Shown here piece after piece: positions 1 to 12,327 of a stretch of 64,000 nt of DNA. The notes beneath the pieces are model-generated. The model did not search any database and was not told where the DNA came from. It saw only the letters and a list, made by a program, of their open reading frames with translations. How positions within the stretch are numbered: the first letter of the stretch is position 1; each line of letters opens with the position of its first letter. Position numbers and translations under genes: made by a program. The stretch is from Nereocystis luetkeana (taxonomy: Eukaryota > Sar > Phaeophyceae > Laminariales > Laminariaceae), in the NCBI GenBank assembly GCA_031213475.1, contig JARUPZ010000016.1:2289140-2353139 (forward strand). The letters run 5' to 3'.

Positions 1-484
1 TTATTTGTGTCGGGGTTTTTTTTCAGTATAAAGTAGAGCTCCTCAAGTGAGGAAGGAAGGAGCCTCACGAAAATTACAGTTGGCGCTGCCCCTGTAGGGC
101 AAACTAACACGCGTCAGCCGCTCGCGTTCGACAAGAGCACAAATATTTACGATGGAAGACCGGTGTTTACAGTGCGGCAGAGGGGCTACCCCCATCTTCA
201 TTGCGTACAGCGTTTGGGCCACTCGGACGAGTAGCCTGTATCTCACTGAAAAAAAATCGGACTTGGGAAATATTTTGCCGAGTGCGGCGTAACAAACGGT
301 CCCCATGACGAGTCAGGAAATATACTATCGAGACCATTCAGACAATACTATCGAGACCAAGCGGTCGTTACACTTACGCCCAGAGTGGTAGTCTATAGTC
401 TATATAATAGTATCGCTGCAAACAAATAGTGTAGCCACTCGGCCGAGTGGCCTGGAGTGGGTGAAACAAACAGGATCTGAAAAT

Positions 485-1040
485 GACCCCCCCTATATTA
501 CATAGCTGGTTCCAGGTATATATATATATAGGTTGGGTTGGTGTCGGTTGGCCACGACGCAGTAAAACACGCCTCTCACTGCGTGAGCTAGGCAGCCAGG
601 GTTTCGCTGGGGTTTTTTTTTGGCGGTTACCACGGCTGGCGGTCGAGTCAGATCATTTTGTGCGGAGAGAACCTTTACTCCGCACAAGGAGGATGACCGT
701 ATCACGTAGTGTGTACCAGGTATATAATGAGGCACCCCCACGAGGCAGTTACACAGTGAACCCATTGCTGTCTCTGGAAGTGGCCACCCCAGAAATTAAA
801 CCAACTCATGGATGTTGTCATCCATATGCAAGAAAATTCGCCTCTAAAGCGGTTCTTAGTAGGATGCAGCTCACCCTTCATGCGACTCGCCCAACACCTC
901 ACGGCGCTTCGCGCTTGGTGCAAGCAATGTCTGCCTGGTCGGTGAAAACCCGACGTGCTCCGTCCCGGCATTGTAGGGATGCGAGCGGGTCTATGGTCAT
1001 ACGACTACGGCCATGCATGATAATGCGTACACCCCCCCCA
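485..1040 (+). repeat. 545-bp dispersed repeat with poly-C end (family P), full copy
   Basis: Contains CCATTGCTGTCTCTGGAA, CCTCTAAAGCGGTTCTTAGT, CTGCCTGGTCGGTGAAAACC and GACGTGCTCCGTCCCGGCAT in the same order as the copy at 61150-61690, and ends ATGATAATGCGTAC before a C-run. A second tail piece follows at 1060-1130. Confidence 0.8.
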
Positions 1041-1583
1041 CACACACACACCCTGTACTCCGTCCCGGCATTGTAGGGATGCTAGGGTCTATGGTCATAC
1101 GACTACGGCCGTGGATTACACTTTGTGAGCACACCTCCCCCTGCCGTAGTCTTGTCAGGACTACGGTGATATGTGATGTATGTGCGGTAGAGCCAATCAT
1201 CGATCATAAGGAGTGGCTTCGTATTTGCCTGAGAAGTAGTGTACTGTACGCACATGTCACGTGCCATGCACGCATCTATTAGAGCGTGCCAGAGCCAGAG
1301 ATGCGCAAACAGTGCTCGAGCCCTGGCAATCACGCAACGCGACGCAAGCGAGTACCTGGGGTGAATGCACTGCTCGCTGTATAGGGCAACGACGCTCAAG
1401 CGCATACGGTCTTAAAAGGGAGGAACAAGTACGTGCCTGCTCGATTCCACGCCTATCTTATTACGTGTGTCGCTACGTAGAAAAAGGGGGAACGACTCGG
1501 CCAAGCTCGCACGGGAATAAAAGAAAACGAAGACCCACTCGTATCTGGAGCAGTATTCGATTCCACGCTCATCCATGTCTTAC

Positions 1584-1666
1584 GTGAGAGTGCCAGCTTC
1601 AAGGCCGAGAGCACCGCCAGTTTCAGCGTAGCCTCCGTAGAACAGGGCACCCCCTTCGAATTTAGC
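1584..1666 (-). CDS. Pmp-like gene exon 6 (last one recognised)
   Basis: 27 codons plus two bases: AKFEGGALFYGG and TGGALGLEAGTLT. It ends AC|GTAAGA. Reading through this donor meets TAA at once, so the site is either a phase-2 splice donor or the stop codon. No further Pmp exon was found at 1-1580. Confidence 0.7.
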
Positions 1667-4600
1667 CTCTGATCTGTTCAATACATGGCCACCTTTACCC
1701 TGCCACAACATTTCGTCGACGAAGAGTAGGGGGAAAGGGGGGGGAAGAGGGGAGGGGGGGCGGGGGGGGGGGTCAGGACACCATAAAGAGGAAGGGGACG
1801 CGTGCTACGAAAAAGCAAGGTCGGGACTTCTTTTTCTGAGGTTAGAAACTTACCCGAAGAGCCGCGCATATATACCTCACCCGAAAAGACTGGCTTTTGA
1901 GAGAACATATGAACGCTTATATAAACCCGATGACCAACATACCCGAAGGCCGAGGAGGAGGTACACAACAACGAAAAATAAAAAAGAATGGAACAACAAA
2001 AGTATGCCTAACAAGGCACATGCCCAATAAAGCGCTGCCTTAATAAGGCGCATGCCTAATGAGGTGCACGCCTAGTGTGGCGCATGCCTGACAAGGCACA
2101 CGCCTAATGAGGCAAACGCCTTGTTGGGTGGGTAGTTCTCCAGGTGAGGAGCCTATTAATTGTCAGTCGAAAATATTTCCGTCAAAAAGAGTGCTATACC
2201 CCTTACATACGGTGTGTACTGCAGTGGTATGTCGTGGCGCGCGTCAGGGAAACGGCGAAAACTACGAACGAAAAAAATCTAGAAACGTATTCTTGTCATC
2301 AAGCACCGCAACTATCGTTGAGTTCGCACATCAGTAATGGCGATGCGGTCGTTCGTTTCTTTTCTGCGCACGATTTTTTCGGCAGCGCGAAGGTTACCCT
2401 TCTTCCGGACTGCGGTCCCGTCTCGTGGGACAAACCGCTTAAGGAATTTGGGTAGTTTTTATCCAAAACGGAACTGCAGTCCTTTAAAAAGGTGAAGGGT
2501 TTCGCCGATGCACGCCGAGAACAAGCCGCTTTCGGAAAGAGGTCTGGTCGACCAGAACAGCCCCGTGACAATGCCCCCATGTTTGAGTTTAGTGTCACTT
2601 ACTACGGTAGCATCCTTACCGATACTGAGAGAAAACGGGCAGCGCTGGAAAGCGATCGTGTACCAATACCCTCGTATTTCAAAGCTCTTGAGGTATATAT
2701 ACTAAGTATACACACCAATACCGAGTGCTGCGCGGCAAACCAAAGTCGTGGCCGACCACAACAGATGTTATCGGACGCGTGTCACGTACGATGCACTTTT
2801 CGGTCATTTTTTTTTTTCTGGCTGGCGGTGGGGCTCCGCTCCTCTCCTCGCCTGAAGAACTGACTACTACCCTTCGACCACACACTAAGCCACACCGGTC
2901 AATCCCATCTGTGCCAAGCGATCTCACAGGCACTATAGATGTATGGGGCAGCCGGCACTATTCGACCGGCACTATAGAGGGACCGTTACTGCACGATAAG
3001 CAAATATCGCACCTCCACTCCGCTGTTCCCGAGGAAGGAAGCCATTGCGTCCTCGTTGAAGGCAATGTCTCCCTCGTTGTAGATTGCGCCGCCGATCTAT
3101 TCGATACGTATTCGTAGGAGAGACGTGGCAGATGGGTGGGTGGGTGGGTGGGTGGGTGGGTGAATCGTGGAGAAACGAATCCCGTTCGATTGTTAGATTC
3201 GAAGGGAGCATGATGTGTTGTCTCATTGCGTGGTCCAGGTTTTACCATTTCCTCTTCCGTGCGATTGATAACAGGGAGTTAACTACTGCTGTTACCAGGT
3301 AGAGTATAGAGTAGTGGTCCCTCTATAATGCCGGTTGCATAACTACGAGGGACACAACTGCTACGTACCAGGTGAAGCAGTAGTGGCCCCTCTATAGTGC
3401 TGATTTGCCCTAAGTAGTGCCTGTCGAATTGCCTGGCACAGATGCGATTCACCAGTGTGGTACGTAGTGAGCGGAGTATATAGTGCCGGTTGACGCTGTA
3501 TAGTGCCGGTTTCGTTGGCTGGCGCATAATATACCGGCATTATAGAGGGACCACAACTAGTGTGCCAGGTACTATTGTACAAGCTTACAGGAGTACATAA
3601 TCTGGGGGGGAGCAACCACTACGTGGCACTGCAGCATCTGCGCATGGCTGCAGGAGGGGATGGCAATTACTTGGTACAGCAAAATACAACAGGAATACGC
3701 AAACTAGAGGGATACAGCTGCCTCGTACCAGGTACCTGGCACTGTACATCACATTACTACAGGACTAATTAACGAAAAAGACGTCGAGAGGCAAGGGGCG
3801 GTATGCGCAAGAGTCGACGCGTGAGAGATGGGGAGGGGGTGGGGGTGTACTCATTATCATGCATGGTCATAGTCGTATGACCATAGACCCTCGCATCCTA
3901 CAATGCCGGGACGGAGCACGTCGGGGGGGGTGGGGTGCAGGTTTGCAGGGCTAACCGTAGAACGTGCGCATGAATGCTATTATGCGACGCAACGCTGGAT
4001 TTCGAAGACATTTTACTGAGCTTCATGGCATCAATGCGATTCATAAGGTTGATGACTGACCGCGGCGTTCAAGTTGAAGCTGCACACTGTCGAATGGTGT
4101 ACTATTAATAAGAAATACCAATACTTGGTACGCAACATCAGCCTATGAAATTGTCGTGATGAATGTTCGGTAGCGCCTACAGCAGCAGTCTATCTAGTCA
4201 ACGCTCAGTAGCATGAAGCACTCAGGCGTTAGTTTGTAGTCAAACATATTTTCCGGATCACCTCTGTACGTTGGTATGGCCATGACACCATGACATAAAA
4301 AAGGTCAGGTGTGCTGTGCGCCTAGGCTCTGCGCCATGTTTTATTTTTTCATACCGCAAAACACTTGTTACAATGCAAGAAAACATCCAGTAACATGTTG
4401 TATTGCGAGGTGATGCAGGGGATACTCACTCAACACGATTCACCCGTTTTCCCGCTCCCACTAGAAAAACGGCGGCAAATGGAAGAAGCAGAAGAAGCAA
4501 ACAAAGCGAAGCAAATCAAATCAAAATTAGAGGCAAAGCAATGCAGAGCAAGCCAAAGCAAAGCAAAATCAAAGGAAAGCAAAGCCAAGCAAAGGCAAAG

Positions 4601-7600
4601 CAAAAGCGAAGCAACAAGGAAAGGAAAGCAAAGCAAAGGAAGTCAAGTCAAGTCGAATCAAATCAAATCGAATCAAATCAAATCGAATCAAATCTACTCA
4701 ATAGCAAAAGCAAGGCAAAGACAAAGAGCAAGCGAACCCCCCCTCACCGCGGCCACGTTATCCTTGAACTCCGATGCTTCGCCGAGAACAGTGATCCTTC
4801 CTAGGTTGAAGATCGCCCCGCCCTCGCCTACCCCATCATCCTGGAAGGGGACAAAAAAAATCAGAGATTGACGAGTCACATCGACGCCACTCGACGAGGG
4901 GAAGAAATGGCTGCAGTCTTGTCGCGATATATAAATGCACGGCACGGGAACCGTAGTAGGGAGGGAGGGAGGGAGGGAGGGGGGGAGAAGAGCCTGCTAT
5001 GTGAACCCGGATCTGAGTTACGACTGCAGTAGGAGGAGGGAGAGAGATATGAAAAGGACAACGACAATAAATTAAGAAAGACAGTTAAAAAAAACTTGAG
5101 AGGACGCATACAAAAAATTGAAATAAATATATAAAAAAAATTGACGCGTGTGCTAAGACAACACGCACCCCCTGGACGAATATCCCCTCAGATTTTCTCG
5201 ACAACGGACAGAGTGCAAACGCCGCGAGCGATGCGTCAATTTCTATCGCGTCCCTGTGTTGCCAAAATTAAATTAATCCACACTACCTGGTACTATTTAC
5301 GGGGGGGCATAGTGAATAGGACCTAGGGTACAAACAAAAACCAATATATTTAGCTATTTTTACTGACAATATTTGGTCCTATTTACTATGTTCCCCCGTA
5401 ATACCCTATTACTACTTGTTTTTTTTCACCCCAACCCCAACCCCCTATTTACGGGGGACCATAGTAAATAGGACCAAATATTGCGAGTAAAAATAGATAA
5501 ATACATAGGTTTTTGCGTATACCATAGGTCCTACTAACTATGGTCCCCCAGTAATACCACATTTTTTTATTGTGCATGAAACCTTGTGGACAAGTCGTTT
5601 CCAAAGACATGATTTTCGTTGTTGTGTGTGCGTGCTTGCCCCCCATCACGGTTTGCAGCAAACTCGGGTCACAAAAAATCGTCCCAGGAAGTGCGTTATC
5701 TATCGTTTGCGTGTTACGTACACGGTATACGGTAGTGCAACATCCGCGGCGGGGGTGATGGTGCGGATGGCGTTAGTGGATATTGTGGGCTATCAGGTAT
5801 GATATGCATGGCGGAAAAAGAAGAGGGGGTTCGGGTCAAGGTTGCCTCTTTTATCTCCCGTCGTAGGCCATACAAGGTTTGAGGTTGTTGGGTATACGTG
5901 GGAGGCGGTGTTGGCGATGGTGTTGGCGATAGTGGTGGTGGTGGTGACCGTTGTTGTGTTCGGTGGTGATGGTGGGAGTGTGATCGCTGCCGTTTGTGGG
6001 GATGATGTTGTTTTCGTTGTTGTTGTTGTTGGTGGTGGTGGTGGTGGTGGTGGTGGTTCTTGGTGGTCTCTGTGCCCCCACGTGATAATAAAACGAATGC
6101 TGCACAAAGGGCGTGTGATAGCGCCACTCGCCCTGACAAAAGGATCACATCGTTTCAAAGCTACGATCGGATGCAAACATTGTTCGCAAGGATTCCTCTC
6201 AAACCGGCAAGGATTCCTATGTATCATACGAGTACAGCAAATACGCAGCTAACGGAGAGAGCGGATGTGTTTCACACATCGGTCAGATCATGTACAGATC
6301 ATTCCCACTTTCCGTGATCTAGTGGAGCTAGTATGCTCCTGATCTGTGTGATCTGTATGATCTAGCTCATGTCGCCGGGTGGGAGCTGCTACATATGCAT
6401 GAGCTACTGCTGTAACACATGTTTTTTACCGTGGGTTGGATCTGTGTTATTCATACACAGATCCTCCACAACACATATCATAACGCGGCAGGTTAGGATC
6501 TACTGCCGTATTTAGATGATCTACGTACAGATCGTGATCTGTCTGTTCTGCGGTGACATGCTCGCGTGCTGTGGGCTGATGCCTCAACCACAAGTACCCA
6601 ACCCGACAGGCCGGGCAAATTGGCGCGCTGGAAGCATCCGGTATGTTCGTAAAAAGCTGGGAAAACACACACACACACACCCACGAATATACAAGACGTG
6701 CCTCAGCTGTGTGACATCGAAATTCTCTCGACAACTGCTACCAGGCATCACTCTGGCCCCAAATATAAGGATCGTTTGTACATTACTTTTTGTCAAAATG
6801 ATCTTTATATTTAGGGGCAGAGTGGTATGTTTATATTTACAAGCTCCGTGCTATACAGGGTGGGTGTGCAGGTCTTGCAAGCAGTGACCGACAGGCCTGC
6901 AGTTGCTGGACCCCTACTATTACGGGGGGCCATAGTTAATAGGACCAAATATTTTTAAAAAAATGGTTAAATATATAGGTTTTTATGTGTACCATAGGTC
7001 CTGTTAACTATGGCCCCCCGTAATACTATTAAAGAGAAACCGGGATTCTTGCCCAAGCTACGTACTGCTGTAGATTTTCTTCCTCACGAGAAAAGGGGTT
7101 TATATCACACCAAATCCAGCACAATTCCTCCCGGATTTCTTGTTTTCCCCGGCGATCTCATGCTGATGTTTTTTTTTGTGATACTCCTTTTTACGGTAAG
7201 GCATGCCTTATCATGAAAGGGCTGGCATTATATTGTAGTGTTGTTGGTGCTTATTGCGTAATATCTGGCACGTTGCTATTTTACGGAAGGCATGCCTCAT
7301 CATGAGAGGGCTGATATTGTTTTGTTTATACTATAGTGTAATGCCTGACACATTGCTATTTTGCGGAAGGCGTGCCGTATTAAGAGAGGGCTGCTAACGT
7401 AGTGCGTACTATAGTGTAACACCTGGTACACTGCTATTTTACGGAAGACATACTCCTACCTTGTCATGGTAGGGCGGGCTGGCATCATATCAATAGTGTG
7501 TGTATTATAGTGTATTACCTGGCATATGGCTAATTCACGGAAGGCATGCCGTATCATGAGAGGGCTGGTATAATGTTGTTTGAAGTCCATACTATAGTGC

Positions 7601-10600
7601 AATACCTGGCACATTGCTATTTTACGGAAGGCATGTCTCATCATGAGAGCGCTGGTATCATAGTGTGTGTATACTATAGTGTAACATCTCGCACATTGCT
7701 ATTTTACGGAAGGCATGCCTGATCATGGGGGGGGCTGGTATCATAGTGTGTATGAGGTAATACCTGACACAGACGCACGTTACGAAAAAGGCACGAGCAC
7801 GCAGGACCTGATCTTTCCGGGGGTCCTCACGTGAGCAGCTCCACACTACTACGAGGGGCCATAGTTAACAGGACATATGGTATCCATAAAAACCTATATG
7901 TTTAACAATTTTTACTAACAATATTTGGTCCTGTTAACTATGGCCCCCCGTAATAAGAGTAAGTCAAGACTGTATTTTGAGAAAGTGTGAGAGCGTAAAT
8001 CAACCTTTACCGATGAAGACCATTGCCCCTCTAGGGGTGGCGCCTTGTTTTTTGAGCCCTCACATCAGGGAGCTTACGACATCAACCCGAAACATGGGCT
8101 TCGAAGAAAATTGTTTTTGCGCAAGAACCCGGCCCAAGATTGTCCTTACGCTTTACTGTACGCAGTCCCTGAACAAAATATAATGAAAAAAAAAAAATCA
8201 TACGTACTACGTAACCGGTAGTTGGTGGCTCGAAGACGTACATCAACCGATCGGAAAGTGCACTCCCTACTCGTAACCCGGGATGAGTCTGGGCAATCCT
8301 ACTGCCTAGGTGCCAACGAATAATACCATGGTATATTTTACGCAACATTTTTTTTTCTCTCTGGGACAAGGCATGCCTTACTGCCTTACTGGGTACTTCT
8401 TCGGTGGAGGACCTCCATCAGTCAGAAATGTTTAGCATCAAAAGGCAAAAGTGCTATTAATAGAAGGCATGCCTATGTCCACATTGCTATTTTACGGAGA
8501 GCCTTATATAGTATCAATAGTCGGGACCCACAATGGACCCCAAAAAATCGTGTTAAAATGAAAGAAAAAAAACGAAGAAGGACATCTTAAGTGAGATTCG
8601 AAAAAAAAAATCAAGTATCCCCGTACATGTATAGATAGGCATGAATCACCCTACATTGTAATTCTGTCGTTATAAACCATATTTGGTGCTGTGATTTCTG
8701 TGTTACAAATTCTCTTTTAGTTATCATTACTCCGGTCTTGCTTGTGTTGTTGTGTTCTCGTACCCGGTACGCTGGCATTGCACTTGCTCGACACTTGGAT
8801 TTGCGATTTATTTTTATTGTTTGGTCTTCCTCTGTCTCACAGTCTGTGACCGCAGAATCAATATCTCTCTATTACGGGGGGGCATAGTTAACAGGACCAA
8901 ATACTGTTAGTAAAATGGTTAAACAGATAGGTTTTTATGTATACCATAGGTCCTGTTAACTATGGTCCCCCGTAATAGGGTGAGGATAGGGAATCAGGAC
9001 GGACACTGGGTGTACTGATGGAGCTGGGTAGAACGGACGATTTAAGCGAAGACAACAACAACAACAAACCCGTCTTTGATCCTGATTTTCTGTGTTCTCC
9101 CCGTAAACAGGAAACTGAGGGACGTGATGAGGAACACCACTTTTGCTACATAATATACTCCTAAAAACAACAATGACTGAATTCGCACTAGTCGTAGCTC
9201 AAGCACTATAACTGTAGTCAACTCATCGTTTTCAGCTCTAGACGATAGATACCTCATGAATATTGATAGTCTTCACGCGCGAACGGATGAGTGAGGGGAA
9301 CGGGGGCCGCGGAAATCACTCACGTACGACCGGTTTTCGGTCATGGTTACTCCGTTGCGGAAAGCGATCTTGCCGCCTTGGCCGTTGTGGATCGCACCAC
9401 CGTCGCCGGGTCCGCTCTCTCCGCCCCCCTGGCTCTCGCAGCCCGAGATGACGACGTGCTGATCGAACCTAACGTAGCCCTGTATAGCGGCCACGCGGCA
9501 TCGACAACAAATTGACCAAAAGGCGGAAGAAGTGCGTTAGGGCAGCCTAAGGAATACCACGCGAAAGGAGCAAGCAAGCGAGGGGGGCGTGACGTGATGT
9601 GGGAAGGGGTCATATGTATCAATCGGCCTATTCAATAACTATCTCAGATGTGCTGCTGCATGTAGTATTATACCATAATAGATGCCTTCTACTTATTAAT
9701 ATATCGGACGGTCAGTCTGCGTGCGCTCTACAAGCCAGCCTCAGCTGCATGGGCGGCGCGGGATAGTTGGCACACTGAAAAAAAGAAACTACCTCTTGAC
9801 CCCGCAGATGATTCTATATTCCTTAACCCTTGTAGAACCGCAGTCCCGTTTTGGGGACAATTTGGGACAAACTACTTGGAATTTGACTGGTGTGTCCCCA
9901 AAACGGGACTGGAGTTCTAAAGGGGTTAAGAAGTAAAATAACATTTTCCTGCCAGACAGAAACATCGCATGCTTTCGTACGAAAAGAAAAGAAGTCGTCG
10001 TGCGCCACAATGTATTATTAATATCACAAAGGTATATAAGGTAAACTTACCATTGACCATAGAGACCTGCGGTTGCCGTGCATGGGGGCAATGCAAGCTC
10101 CCAACTATGCTTCCAACGAAAAACGAGAAAATAAAACCGGGAGGTCCCCATTTCCCGCAAAAAAAAACAAGCCTCCCATTCAATGTCACGATTGGTTGTG
10201 GCGCACCAGGTAGGCCCCTTTAGGTTCGAAACCAATTTATTACCTGGTAGGCGGTAAATGTGTAAACATGTACTCGCGGGCTCTCGCTTCAAGTGCAGGT
10301 CGGTCTGACAAAAAAAACTCTGCACGTCATCGGTGGGTATGACTTCAATGTTGCACGTCGGCCCAGCTTTACCCAACCCCAGACCGAACCCTAACTGCAA
10401 CCCTCAGGGGGGCTCGAGGTCTGCAGGGGTCGCGGGGGTTCGCATATATATTTTTGTGGCGTTTTTCCGACAACAAAAAACGGGCGGCCGAGAATGGCCA
10501 ACCTCGACCAATCAGACCAACGACCTGCAGGAAAAAATGCTGGACCGACCTTCATTTAGGGCCTAACTTAACGAGAAACTTTTTTTAATGATACTCCGCC

Positions 10601-12295
10601 AATCATGTTTTCGTTTGATTTGGCTTCCATCTGATTGGTCGAAAAGTGAATCACCCATCAGGCATTTTGATGTTTGATTCGAATAAAACGAAAAAAACGA
10701 ATTCGACAAGAAGTCTTTTGGGGCTTCTTTTGCTCTTCGTGTTATTCAAATCGGGGAGTTTGTCCAACTCGACGTGGCATGTTCGTGAAACCGAAAAAAG
10801 CCACGCAAACTTGAGCCATGTCGTCGACTGCTTCACAGGTGAGATCCACCATTCCCGAGAGACAGGGCCACCGGAGCAGTCGCAGCGCGAGGTTCGACGA
10901 TCCCTAGCACAGTGTAGACCATCCGCGGCGCCTCAAAAAAATACAAGGCCGTCGCAAACCCAGTTTTTTATCCCTCTTTGCCTCGCAAACCACACGAGCA
11001 CCGACCAGGTCACGACTTCGCTCAGAAGTTCGATCGGTGTATCTCCGTCGCTGCTGCCTGCGTGGGGCTTCGGGGCTGCGCCAGCCACCCAAGACATCCC
11101 AAGAGCGATAGCCTCTTCGGCGGTGCCGGCAGAAACAACCGGCCGCTGCCCGCGGCGCCCCGAGGAGGACGCGGGCCGTCGCTCGCCTCGTTGGTTGCCC
11201 TCTGGTGTCCGTTGACGCTGTGCGTTATTTGATCTAAAAAACACACACGCTATTCCTCGATAAGATCCAAAGGCATTTTTCTCACGAAATGTATTCGAAT
11301 CAAATCGTTTTTTTTTCTATTCAAATATCATGAAAAAGGTTTCTCGTTCAGACGGGCCCTTAGAGCGAGTCGTCAAAAAAATACATACCTGGTATGTAAA
11401 TATGATACCAGGTACCAGGTACTGAAATGAGGGTTAGTTTGTATAGTCGATTGGTTGACCTCTTTTTACCAAGAGCCCACCAAATTAGTATTCGGTAGTC
11501 GATTGATTAATTAACCTTCTACCGGCAGCCCAGCCAATATTATTGGGTACGTGGGCGATTAGCTAACCTTTTGCCCAGTACAAGCCGATACTGGGTATAG
11601 GCGATTGGTTAACCTGTTATTTACCACGGCAACCCTAAAAGACTACGTACAATACCTTCACAAATGGCGTCGACGACAGGTGATGGGTTTTTGAGGATCG
11701 TAACTATCGCGCTGTAATATACCACAACAACATACGTACCTCGTTGTAGATTGCGCCGCCGGACCATGTGTCGGAGCTGAAATCTAAGCCGCCGGTCTGG
11801 CTGCGGACAACGATGTTGGCAATTTCAACCCTTCCCAGGAACCTGGCGTAGCCTCCAGATTCCACGTTCAGGACGCCGCCGTTCACCTCCTGCTCAGCGT
11901 TGGGGTTTGCGTAGAAGGAGGCTGTATCTCAACAAATGACCTCGTTCGCTCGTTCGTTAATTTAATACCAGCGTAGCGATTTTTGGCTGTATCAGCGGGC
12001 GTCAATGGGGGCGGGCGCGGGTGGCTGCCTACCTACGGATGTCACATGCGCAATAAGAAAGACTAAAAAATGCTATACTACATATTGTAATAGATACAGC
12101 AGCCATCGCAAGAAACCTGAAGTCGGGTTTATCAGGCTGAATTTCTTATCTAGTGGGCGCGCGCGAAAGCACACTTTCTTATTGTCGCGCTTGCTTATTT
12201 TGGTCCCCGAGAAACACCGAATAGTGCCAGTGGGCTCCAGATATTGGAGCCTGTCCTGCGACCACGGACTGCATTGTATTGTGAGTTAACGTTAG

Positions 12296-12327
<32 letters not shown>

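Noticed and set aside
1103-1405. Minus-strand 100-codon frame as the next Pmp exon
   Set aside because: No GGAI-type repeat and no acceptor in the required phase.
5714-6252. His/Thr/Pro-rich and Val-rich overlapping frames
   Set aside because: Caused by GTG/GTT low complexity, with no splice or domain support.
10646-11215. 189-codon open frame
   Set aside because: Lies inside the Harbinger-like element, has no recognisable domain and no splice support; not counted as a gene.
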